From: Anaerolineales bacterium
GTDB taxonomy: Bacteria > Chloroflexota > Anaerolineae > Anaerolineales > Villigracilaceae
Length of the DNA: 64,000 nucleotides
NCBI GenBank assembly: GCA_016934715.1
Contig: JAFGSI010000039.1
Span: 62,001-126,000, forward strand
Reading direction: 5' to 3'
The position numbers were made by a program, and so were the translations under genes. Positions 42,259 through 49,104 of this stretch are shown piece after piece. The notes under the pieces are model-generated. The model had not been told where the DNA came from. It was given only the letters and a program-made list of their open reading frames with translations, and made no database searches. Within the stretch, counting starts at the first letter, position 1. Each line of letters starts with the position of its first letter.

Positions 42259-43008
42259 TTGCGCATTACTGTGATCATCCCGACCTATAACGAAGCGGAG
42301 AACCTCCCTAAACTGGTCTCCGCTTTATTTTTGCTTCCTCTTGATATCGGCGTCCTCGTGGTTGACGACGACAGCCCCGATGGCACCGGCCAGCTCGCCG
42401 ACGAACTGGCCACTGCCCATCCCGAGCGGGTAGCGGTGCTCCACCGTCCAGGAAAGCTTGGCCTGCGTTCCGCCTACCTGGAGGGCTTCAGGGTCGCCCT
42501 GGACTCTGGGGCGGACGCCGTCGCCCAGATGGATGCTGACTTTTCCCATGATCCGCAAGCCCTGGTGGGAATGGTCGAATGCCTGAAGACCTGCGATCTT
42601 GTGCTTGGTTCGCGCTATACGAACGGCGGCCGCGTCGACGAGCGCTGGTCGGTCTGGCGCAAGGCGCTCTCAGCCTTCGGCAACTACTATGCCCGCACGA
42701 TCCTGGGATTGCCGCTGCGTGACGTGACCACAGGTTTCCGCCTGTGGCGGCGGGAGACCCTGCTGGGGATGCCTCTTGAGTGCATCCGGGCCAGCGGCTA
42801 TATCTTTCTGGTCGAGATGGCCTACCTGGCCTACTGCCTGGAATTCCGCCTGGGCGAGGTCCCGATCTATTTTACCGAGCGGCGGGCAGGCAAGTCCAAG
42901 ATGTCGTTCAAGATCCAGATCGAGGCGGCACTGCGGGTATGGCAGGTGCTCTGGACGTACCGGGATTTACGCCGCCGGGGGTTCGCAGCCCGGCGAGGGC
43001 GGGCGTAA
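42259..43008 (+). CDS. Polyprenol-phosphate mannosyltransferase-like GT2
   Basis: 249 residues, family 2 glycosyltransferase of the dolichol/polyprenol-phosphate mannose synthase type. Landmarks are VIIPTYNEAENL, LVVDDDSPDGTGQLAD, MDADFSHDPQAL (the DxD metal site), and a C-terminal GNYYARTILGLPLRDVTTGFRLWRRETL. There are no clear C-terminal transmembrane helices, so it is a soluble or peripheral form. It transfers a sugar from a nucleotide to a polyprenol phosphate on the cytoplasmic side. Start is TTG with GGAG eight bases upstream. It is last of the Roadblock operon and converges with ksgA. Its association with a Roadblock/V4R/receiver trio is notable. Confidence 0.9.
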   Translation: MRITVIIPTYNEAENLPKLVSALFLLPLDIGVLVVDDDSPDGTGQLADELATAHPERVAVLHRPGKLGLRSAYLEGFRVALDSGADAVAQMDADFSHDPQALVGMVECLKTCDLVLGSRYTNGGRVDERWSVWRKALSAFGNYYARTILGLPLRDVTTGFRLWRRETLLGMPLECIRASGYIFLVEMAYLAYCLEFRLGEVPIYFTERRAGKSKMSFKIQIEAALRVWQVLWTYRDLRRRGFAARRGRA

Positions 43009-43034
43009 TCGCAAAGGGCAATGGATCGCCGCCC

Positions 43035-43868
43035 TCACTCATTCTCAACCAGCCTTTTCCATTCCTCCAGACTGAGTGTCTCCGCCCGGCGCTGCGGATC
43101 GATCCCGGCTGCGCCGAGCTTTTGTTCTGCTAACGCCGGCTCGATCGCCAGCCCGCCAGCCAGGGCGTTGCGAAGAGTCTTGCGCTTCTGGGAGAACCCG
43201 GCCCGGGCCAGACGGAAGAAGGTTCCCAATTCCCCGGTCGGGATGACCGGGGAGGAACGGACCTCGATCCGGACCACGGCCGAGTCGACATTCGGAGGTG
43301 GGTAGAAGGCCCCAGCCGGAATATGGGCGGCAACCTCGGCCTGGCCGTAAACCTGCACACTCAGGGCCAACAGGCTCATCCGGCCCGGGCCGGCGCAGAT
43401 GCGTTCGGCAACCTCGCGCTGGACGGTCAGCACCATCCTGCGCGGGCGGGGATGAGCCTCCAGCAGGTGGCGCAGCAAGGCCGAAGTGATGTAATAAGGG
43501 ATGTTGGCCACTACCAGGTAGTCGGAAGCATCCACCAGTTCGGCGGGGGGGAGGGTCAGGATGTCGCCATGCACCAGGTGAACATTTGAATAGGGGGCCA
43601 GGACTGCCTGCAGGGCCGGGAAGAGATCCTGATCCAGCTCGACAGCGGTCACCGTCCGGGCGGCGATCGCCAGGTAGCGGGTCAAACTACCCAGCCCGGG
43701 ACCGATCTCCAGTACACAGTCGTTCAAGCCCAGATCCGCAACGGCGACAATCTCTTGCAGGGCATGATTGTCCTGCAAGAAGTTCTGGCCCAGGCCCTTG
43801 CTCGGGCGCAGCCTGTACTGTTTCAAGATTGCCGCGAGGTTGAGAGGCGGGAGGGAGAGTCCGCTCAT
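43035..43868 (-). CDS. rsmA: 16S rRNA (A1518/A1519) dimethyltransferase RsmA
   Basis: 277 residues. Starts with a KsgA-type lead RLRPSKGLGQNFLQDNHALQEIV, SAM motif I LEIGPGLGSLTRYLA, and catalytic motif NIPYYITSALLRHLLEA. It methylates two adjacent adenines near the 3' end of 16S rRNA; KsgA is the older gene name. The ATG overlaps the stop of the YabE-like gene (ATGA at 43865-43868), so it is translationally coupled to it. Most bacteria have ksgA near other cell-wall or ribonuclease genes; here the partner is a secreted G5/3D-domain protein, a pairing also known from Firmicutes (yabE-rnmV-ksgA). Confidence 0.95.
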   Translation of the reverse strand: MSGLSLPPLNLAAILKQYRLRPSKGLGQNFLQDNHALQEIVAVADLGLNDCVLEIGPGLGSLTRYLAIAARTVTAVELDQDLFPALQAVLAPYSNVHLVHGDILTLPPAELVDASDYLVVANIPYYITSALLRHLLEAHPRPRRMVLTVQREVAERICAGPGRMSLLALSVQVYGQAEVAAHIPAGAFYPPPNVDSAVVRIEVRSSPVIPTGELGTFFRLARAGFSQKRKTLRNALAGGLAIEPALAEQKLGAAGIDPQRRAETLSLEEWKRLVENE

Positions 43869-45070
43869 GGCAACACGTAAGGGATGCTGGCCGGGACGGG
43901 GGTCAAGTAGTAGATGGTGATCCAGCCGCTCCAGGGAACGTAATTATCGTCGGTATAACCCAGATCGACCCAATAGTGGTTGCCGGGGGGCCAGCCTCCG
44001 CCAACGTCCTCGATGGTAGCCCGTCCGTATCCGGGGACATAGATCGGCCAGCCCTGCATGATGTAATACCAGGAACGCACCATGGCAACCACTCCGATGT
44101 CGACTGGCTTGCGGCTGGAGGTATAGTAGTAGCAGACATCCATTGTGTACCCGCCGCAGGGGGCATAGGAAGTGACGTAGACCTGCATCGACCGCCAGTA
44201 TTCGATGGTCACGCCGTCCACGACTGCGGTCCGGATGACGACCTGGGTCCCGTAACCGGTGATCTGGTCACGCGGGGGGCGGACAACGGCCTCCTGCTCG
44301 ATTGTACGCCCGACCTCGGCCCCCTGTTCGTAGCGGACCCGGGTGCGGCTGACCGCCAGGCCCGGCTCGCCGATTTGGATGATCTCCTGCTGGTCGAGTT
44401 CAAGATCGGCGGTCAGTTCGGTGCGAGTCTCGTAGGGTGTCAGGGTCTGGGTCAGGGACACGGATTCGGTGACCCGGATGACCTGGATCCGGCCATCGGC
44501 TGGCAGGGAGGCATTCCCGGCGGGGATGCTGTAATCCAGACCGACCAGCGGGACCCCGGCCCCGGCCAGCGCCTGGGCGACGGTCTCTGCCGATGAGCGG
44601 GTCCGGACCTCGGTCCCGTCGATGACGATGACCAGTTCCCGCCCCGGGCGATAGCTGACCGACATGTTTTCAAACAGGGGCGTCCCGGCGGGCGGGTCGA
44701 GGAAGTCGCCTACATAGAGCTGCAGTCCGGCCTCGGCCAGGGCTTCGCCGACCGTGGGAGCCGAGGTGTAGATCGGCCTGGGTTCCTGCCCGGGAGCAGA
44801 CAACACCAGTGTTACCGCTCGGCGGACCTGCAGTGTGTAGGCGTCTGCCTCGGGCAGGGATCGATCGAGCGGGGTGGATTGACCCAGGTACAGGACCCGG
44901 TCGGCCGGGGCGAGGCTGACCCCGGCCTCTTCCAACCAGGTCCCGGGCAGGCGTTGGCTGGAGGTCAGGGTGTAGACCCGCTCACCGTCAAGGACCGTGA
45001 CCGCCACCGGGGTAGACTGGCAGGAAGCCAGCAGCAATACTCCGACGATCAACCAGAGGAAGCGTCTCAT
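43865..45070 (-). CDS. YabE/Rpf-type lipoprotein with G5-like and 3D domains
   Basis: 401 residues. A lipoprotein signal (FLWLIVGVLLLASC) is followed by three DUF348-like repeats of the PTVGEALAEAGLQLYVGD / SSAETVAQALAGAGVPLVGLDY kind, a G5-like segment, and a C-terminal 3D domain (TSYAPCGGYTMDVCYYYTSSRKPVDIGVVAM...GGWPPGNHYWVDLGYTDD) with conserved Asp residues. Such proteins resemble cell-wall-modifying resuscitation factors (YabE, Rpf) and probably act on peptidoglycan. A TACAAT -10 (extended by TGA) ends seven bases before the ATG at 45070, so the mRNA is likely leaderless. It overlaps ksgA by four bases at its end. Confidence 0.87.
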   Translation of the reverse strand: MRRFLWLIVGVLLLASCQSTPVAVTVLDGERVYTLTSSQRLPGTWLEEAGVSLAPADRVLYLGQSTPLDRSLPEADAYTLQVRRAVTLVLSAPGQEPRPIYTSAPTVGEALAEAGLQLYVGDFLDPPAGTPLFENMSVSYRPGRELVIVIDGTEVRTRSSAETVAQALAGAGVPLVGLDYSIPAGNASLPADGRIQVIRVTESVSLTQTLTPYETRTELTADLELDQQEIIQIGEPGLAVSRTRVRYEQGAEVGRTIEQEAVVRPPRDQITGYGTQVVIRTAVVDGVTIEYWRSMQVYVTSYAPCGGYTMDVCYYYTSSRKPVDIGVVAMVRSWYYIMQGWPIYVPGYGRATIEDVGGGWPPGNHYWVDLGYTDDNYVPWSGWITIYYLTPVPASIPYVLP

Positions 45071-45456
45071 GTGCAGGATTGTATCATGGGGCAAGGTCGT
45101 CCTCACCGTTGCATTCCAGCGGAGGCCTTCTCAAAGGCTTTTTGCCTGCCGCCGTCAGGCGGCAGGCCCTGCCCGCAATTTCCCATGGATCGGGTTTGGG
45201 ATACCCTGTTCGGGCTGCAAGTGCGACAGATCTGGCCTGCAGCGAATGAGCAGCACCATGGCATTGATGCTGATCCCGTCAGGATCGCAATGCATGCGGG
45301 CGAGGCCGTGACTGTATGGGCCAGGACCCCTTCTTCGACCCGCAAAATGTCGGGACCCGCCCTGCAGGCCGGCAGTCGACGGCCGTCCGGCAGCCGAGAG
45401 ATGAGCTGCCCCTGGTCAGGCTTCAGCATGCTTGGCCTTGTCCTTTGCGGCCAGGA
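45071..45456. other. 386-bp gap before the membrane-protein gene, with a perfect hairpin
   Basis: No gene is convincing; several open frames here have no start site or family match. A perfect inverted repeat (GCCTGCCGCC 45144-45153, loop GTCA, GGCGGCAGGC 45158-45167) sits in the middle. It lacks a T-run on either strand, so it is not a clear terminator. Confidence 0.5.
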
Positions 45457-45846
45457 CTACGGGATGGGAGCCAGCAGGGGAAAGAAGAATGGAATGTGCA
45501 GGACCAGCGCTGCCAGGTTGAAGTTGCCCGGGATGAAACCCAGCACGGCGGCGATGAACAGGCCGAGACCGTTTACCAGGAACGCAGCCGCGAAACCGGT
45601 CAGGGCGCTCCATTTCCTCCCCCCGATCAATCCCACAGCGATCATCATGTCGATGCCGCCCGGGCCGAACAGGCACAGGGTGTTGGTCTGGGTGGCACTA
45701 TCTGCACCCAGCACCCCGGCAAAGGTCCAGACCATGCTGAACAGGGCGAACCAGCCGGCGAAGCCAGTCAGGAATTCGAGGGTTTTGGTGCGGCGGTTCC
45801 TGGAAAGATCGCCGGCGGGGTGTTTGTCGAGGTAGGACATGCTCAT
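45457..45846 (-). CDS. Unknown membrane protein coupled to the aminotransferase
   Basis: 129 residues. A short basic lead (SYLDKHPAGDLSRNRRTKTLEF) is followed by four or so transmembrane helices (LTGFAGWFALFSMVWTFAGVLG, GGIDMMIAVGLIGG, ALTGFAAAFLVNGLGLFIAAVLG, AALVLHIPFFFPLLA). No family recognised. Its ATG overlaps the stop of the class V aminotransferase gene (ATGA at 45843-45846), so the two are translated together and should be linked in function. A role as a small carrier or anchor for the enzyme is only a guess. Confidence 0.75.
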   Translation of the reverse strand: MSMSYLDKHPAGDLSRNRRTKTLEFLTGFAGWFALFSMVWTFAGVLGADSATQTNTLCLFGPGGIDMMIAVGLIGGRKWSALTGFAAAFLVNGLGLFIAAVLGFIPGNFNLAALVLHIPFFFPLLAPIP

Positions 45847-46955
45847 CGAAACAGGCTTTTGAGCGCTGACAGCAGAAGGTCGACGTTCTCCGGGCGGCTG
45901 GAGTAGCCCATCAGGCCGATCCGCCAGACTGTGTCCTTCAGGGCCCCGAACCCGGCGGCAATCTCGATGTTGTGCTCCTGTAACAGACGGGCGCGCACGG
46001 CGTGCGGGTCGACCCCTTCTGGGACGCGGGCGGTGGTCAGCGGAGGCAGGCGGTATGCCGGTGGGATGAATGCCGGGGCGCCCAGTTCCTCCAGCCCGAC
46101 CCACAGCCGTTCAGCATTGGCCCGGAAGCGGGTAAAGCCGGATTCCAGGCCTTCCTCGACCAGGATGTTCAGGGCCGCATGCAGGGCGAAATGCAGGCTG
46201 GCCGAAGCGGTGTGGTGATAGGCGTGGGCTCCGTTCCAATAATCGGCATACTGGTGCAGATCGAGGTAGAAGCTGGAAACGGGCGTTTTGCGTTTCTCGA
46301 CGACCTCCCGGGCGCGCGGCCCGAAGGTGATCGGAGCCAGCCCGGAGGGCGCTGACAGGTTCTTCTGGCTGGCAGAGTAGGCCGCGTCGACCTCCCAGGC
46401 ATCGATTCGGACCGGAATCCCGCCCAGCGAGGTGACCGTATCAAGCAGCAGCAGCGCCCCGTGCCGGTGGGCCGCGGCGGCGATCTCGGCGATGTGCAAC
46501 TGCTCGGCCCCCGTGCTTGTTTCGGCATGAACCAGGGCAAGCAGCTTGAAGGGTTTGCGCTGCAAGGCGGCTTCGATCTCCTCCACAGAGAAAATCTCGC
46601 CCAGAGCCTTTTCGATCCTGTCCACCTGGACGCCCAGACGGGTGGACATCTCGGCCAGTCGGGCCCCGAAATAGCCCTTGACGGCCACCAGGATGGGATC
46701 CCCCGGCTCAAGCAGGTTGGCCAGGGCGGCCTCCATCCCGGATGTGCCGGTGCCGGACAGAGCGAAGGTCCATTCGTTTTCGGTCTGGAAAACATGCCGC
46801 AGCAGGGTCTGTTCCTCTGCGTACAGGGCGAGCAGGGAAGGGTCCAGGTGGCCGATGGTCGGGGTGGCCAGGGCCTGCATGGCAGCCGGGTAGGTCATGC
46901 TGGGTCCAGGCCCAAGCAGGATACGATTGGGAACTTCGAATGGCATCGGGAACAT
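45843..46955 (-). CDS. Class V aminotransferase, alanine/serine-glyoxylate type
   Basis: 370 residues, class V PLP fold. Landmarks: LLGPGPSMTYPAAMQALATPTIGHLDP (the N-terminal signature of alanine-glyoxylate and serine-glyoxylate aminotransferases), GTGTSGMEAALANLLEPGD, TSTGAEQLHIAEIAAAAHRHGALLLLDTVTSLGG (Asp that contacts PLP), and SASQKNLSAPSGLAPITFG, where Lys of SQKNL forms the Schiff base. It interconverts amino acids such as alanine or serine with glyoxylate; which donor is preferred cannot be read. The ATG at 46955 has AGAGGTG; the longer frame to 46982 lacks it. It overlaps the downstream membrane-protein gene by four bases. Confidence 0.92.
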   Translation of the reverse strand: MFPMPFEVPNRILLGPGPSMTYPAAMQALATPTIGHLDPSLLALYAEEQTLLRHVFQTENEWTFALSGTGTSGMEAALANLLEPGDPILVAVKGYFGARLAEMSTRLGVQVDRIEKALGEIFSVEEIEAALQRKPFKLLALVHAETSTGAEQLHIAEIAAAAHRHGALLLLDTVTSLGGIPVRIDAWEVDAAYSASQKNLSAPSGLAPITFGPRAREVVEKRKTPVSSFYLDLHQYADYWNGAHAYHHTASASLHFALHAALNILVEEGLESGFTRFRANAERLWVGLEELGAPAFIPPAYRLPPLTTARVPEGVDPHAVRARLLQEHNIEIAAGFGALKDTVWRIGLMGYSSRPENVDLLLSALKSLFR

Positions 46956-46992
46956 AGCACCTCTTTGAGGAGATGCCTGCATTATAGCCTAC

Positions 46993-47021
46993 AAAAAACA
47001 GGGGCGGCAGGACCGCCCCTG
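46993..47021 (-). terminator. Intrinsic terminator after the moeA-VKOR-acidic protein operon
   Basis: CAGGGGCGG (46999-47007) pairs with CCGCCCCTG (47013-47021). On the minus strand the hairpin is followed by six T (46993-46998). A second hairpin, AGACGGCC/GGCCGTCT at 47065-47087, precedes it. Both lie just past the stop of the small acidic protein gene. Confidence 0.85.
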
Positions 47022-47096
47022 GAACGGGAACAAGATCAAGGTCCTGATGGACCGATGAAAAGAGAGACGGCCGCCGGCCGGCCGTCTGGAGAGGAT

Positions 47097-47321
47097 TTAG
47101 AATTCGTCTTCTTCGTCGTCCAGCCAGAGTTCGTCGTCTTCTTCGTCGATTTCTTCTTCCTCCCACTCCTCTTCTTCATCTTCCCAATCGTTATCAGCAC
47201 CTTCTTCATTGGGGGAATAGGTGGCACAGCCGGTATCGGGGTCGAATTCGACCGCCGCGGCGCCGCAGTAGCCCTCGTCGAGAAAGACGCAGTCGGTGTA
47301 ATGGCAGCGAATGCGGGGCAT
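47097..47321 (-). CDS. Small Cys4 zinc-type protein with an acidic tail (DUF1540-like)
   Basis: 74 residues in two parts. Residues 1-36 (MPRIRCHYTDCVFLDEGYCGAAAVEFDPDTGCATY) hold four Cys spaced like the DUF1540 zinc-knuckle-type domain. The rest is almost only Glu, Asp and Trp, with about 25 acidic residues near the C-terminus. That kind of tail may bind a basic partner such as RNA polymerase, DNA-binding protein or chaperone. Function unknown. It follows VKOR by 11 bases on the same strand, so it belongs to the moeA-VKOR operon, and ends at paired terminators. The ATG at 47321 has AGGAGGATT nearby. Confidence 0.85.
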   Translation of the reverse strand: MPRIRCHYTDCVFLDEGYCGAAAVEFDPDTGCATYSPNEEGADNDWEDEEEEWEEEEIDEEDDELWLDDEEDEF

Positions 47322-47332
47322 CGAGAATCCTC

Positions 47333-47806
47333 CTAAGGATTTAAAAATTGCCTTACCAGCCGGATAACGGCAATGATCAGGACCAGGCTGATGATGACCA
47401 GGTTGGCCAGGCAGAACGGGCAGGCGGCTTCGATCTTGGTGGCCGAGATCCAGGTCAGGTAGCTGGAGAAGATCGTCCCGGTCATACCCATGCCAAGGAC
47501 CAGCAGGGGGCCGTTCTCGCTAAGAAAGCGGATGCGGCTTTCCAAAGCCAGGATGGCGACGATCGCCAGGTAGGCCAGCACGCCGAGCAGCGAGACCGGG
47601 ATACCGCCTCCGACCTCAGAATACGGGCTGGTATTGACGGTCCAGCACCCGCTGCTGCCCAGGCACATCTCGGTATTGCCACTGTACTTCAGGACCAGCA
47701 GGTAGATGGCGTTGGCCGCGCCCAGGGTTGACAGGACCAGGGTCGTCCAAAAGAAGATCATCCGGGCAATCGATTTGGGGGTTTTTTTCTTCAGTCGATG
47801 AGCCAT
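47333..47806 (-). CDS. Vitamin K epoxide reductase (VKOR) family protein
   Basis: 157 residues, four transmembrane helices. The redox Cys of bacterial VKOR are visible: loop Cys in GNTEMCLGSSGCWTVNTSPYSEVGG near residues 47-54, and the active CxxC in EAACPFCLANL near 128-131. It passes electrons from quinone pool to disulfide-forming partners, the opposite of DsbB in many actinobacteria-like cells. There is no fused DsbA-type domain. Its ATG lies inside the 3' end of moeA (16-base overlap), so translation is coupled. A redoxin lipoprotein (1461) is a possible partner, but it is far away. Confidence 0.92.
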   Translation of the reverse strand: MAHRLKKKTPKSIARMIFFWTTLVLSTLGAANAIYLLVLKYSGNTEMCLGSSGCWTVNTSPYSEVGGGIPVSLLGVLAYLAIVAILALESRIRFLSENGPLLVLGMGMTGTIFSSYLTWISATKIEAACPFCLANLVIISLVLIIAVIRLVRQFLNP

Positions 47807-49023
47807 GCATCTACCTCCGCGCTTGCAGGCAGCGATTTTACCCCAGACGGGACAATCAGTAAAGCATTTGCCAGGACCAACGAGAGCAGGTTGCCGGAAC
47901 CTTGATGACCGGTGAGATGGGCGACAAATTCGCCCTCTTCCATCCGGACGACTGCGCGCAGGTACGATTCGCGGCCATCCGATTCGAGCGACTCTCCCAG
48001 CCGGACCCGGAGTCGTCGTCCGGGGTCCTTGCCTGGCAACCCGCTCAGGTGGGCGAGTGCCGGGCGGACGAACACCTCGAACCCGATGAAGGCCGAGACC
48101 GGATTGCCCGGCAGCCCGAAGAAGGGTCGGCCGCGGAACTCACCGAAGGCCAGCGGTCTGCCCGGGCGCATGTTCACCCGCCAGAAATCCAGGCTGCCAT
48201 GGGTCTCGATTACTTGCCGGACATAGTCCAGGGCACCCACACTGACCCCGGCTGAAGAGACGATCAGGTCGGCCTGCGCATCGACGGCCTGGTCGAGCAA
48301 GGCTTGAATGGCCCCTGGCTCATCGGGGGCGATGCCGAGCGGTAGGACCTCGGCCCCGGCCTCTTCGGCCAGCATGGCCAGGGTGTAGGAGTTGGCGTCG
48401 CGCACCTTGCCGGGGGCCATGGCAGCCTCGACCGGGATCAACTCGTCGCCACTGGAGAGGATCGCCACTCGCGGCTGCCGGTGGACTTCCACCCAGGCTG
48501 CACCCAGCATGGCCAGCAGGCCAAGATCCTGGGGGCGCAGGCGCCGGGCGGCTGGCAGGACCTGGTCGCCTTCGCGCAGGTCCTCAGCGCGCGGCCGAAC
48601 ATAGGCCCCGACCGGGACGGGATGGTACACCTGCACGATCTCTGGCGCGGGTGTGCCGGCGTGGCGGTCGTCGAAGTCGGTGTCCTCGACCATGACCACT
48701 GCGTCCGCCCCCCGGGGGAGCGGGGCGCCGGTCATGATACGGGCGGCTTCGCCGGAACCGACCGCGATCGTCGGAGCGCTGCCGGCTGCGATGTCGTCCA
48801 CGACGCGCAGGCTGACCGGCTGTGCCTGGCTGGAATGGCGGACGTCATCACTGCGCAGGGCGAATCCGTCTACGGATGAATTATCGAAGGGGGGCAGGTC
48901 GATAGCGGCGCGCACAGCCCGAGCCAGGACGCGCCCGACAGCCTGCACGAGGGGCACGGTCTGTGCCTCGAGGGGCTGGAAACGGGTGAGGATGCGTTCC
49001 TGGGCTTCGCGTACGCTGAGCAT
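47791..49023 (-). CDS. moeA: Molybdopterin molybdenumtransferase MoeA
   Basis: 410 residues. MoeA inserts molybdenum into molybdopterin; here it would supply MsrP at least. Family marks: LPPFDNSSVDGFALRSDDV near residue 45, ITGAPLPRGADAVVMVEDT near 95, VAILSSGDELI near 185, and SAGVSVGALDYVRQVIETHGSLDFWRVNMRPGRPLAFG with the GLPGNPVSAFIGFEVFVRPA loop near 320. A TATAAT lies about 30 bases before the ATG. It leads an operon with VKOR and the DUF1540-like protein. No other molybdenum cofactor genes are in the window. Confidence 0.95.
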   Translation of the reverse strand: MLSVREAQERILTRFQPLEAQTVPLVQAVGRVLARAVRAAIDLPPFDNSSVDGFALRSDDVRHSSQAQPVSLRVVDDIAAGSAPTIAVGSGEAARIMTGAPLPRGADAVVMVEDTDFDDRHAGTPAPEIVQVYHPVPVGAYVRPRAEDLREGDQVLPAARRLRPQDLGLLAMLGAAWVEVHRQPRVAILSSGDELIPVEAAMAPGKVRDANSYTLAMLAEEAGAEVLPLGIAPDEPGAIQALLDQAVDAQADLIVSSAGVSVGALDYVRQVIETHGSLDFWRVNMRPGRPLAFGEFRGRPFFGLPGNPVSAFIGFEVFVRPALAHLSGLPGKDPGRRLRVRLGESLESDGRESYLRAVVRMEEGEFVAHLTGHQGSGNLLSLVLANALLIVPSGVKSLPASAEVDAWLID

Positions 49024-49104
49024 AAGGGCGCCGTCTGAAAAGCGGCGACATTATACCATTTCAGGGGTCGGATTCAGGCATTTTTCGAGAAATAGGATAT
49101 TTGC

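Noticed and set aside
45144-45167. Perfect hairpin read as terminator
   Set aside because: No T-run follows on either strand and no gene end lies near; kept only as an inverted repeat.
45103-45429. Minus-strand frame of 108 codons in the gap before the membrane protein
   Set aside because: No ribosome-binding site, many Cys and Arg as in random frames, and no motif.
44879-45835. Plus-strand frame of 318 codons across YabE-like and the membrane-protein gene
   Set aside because: Covers the opposite strand of two better-supported genes and has no family motif.
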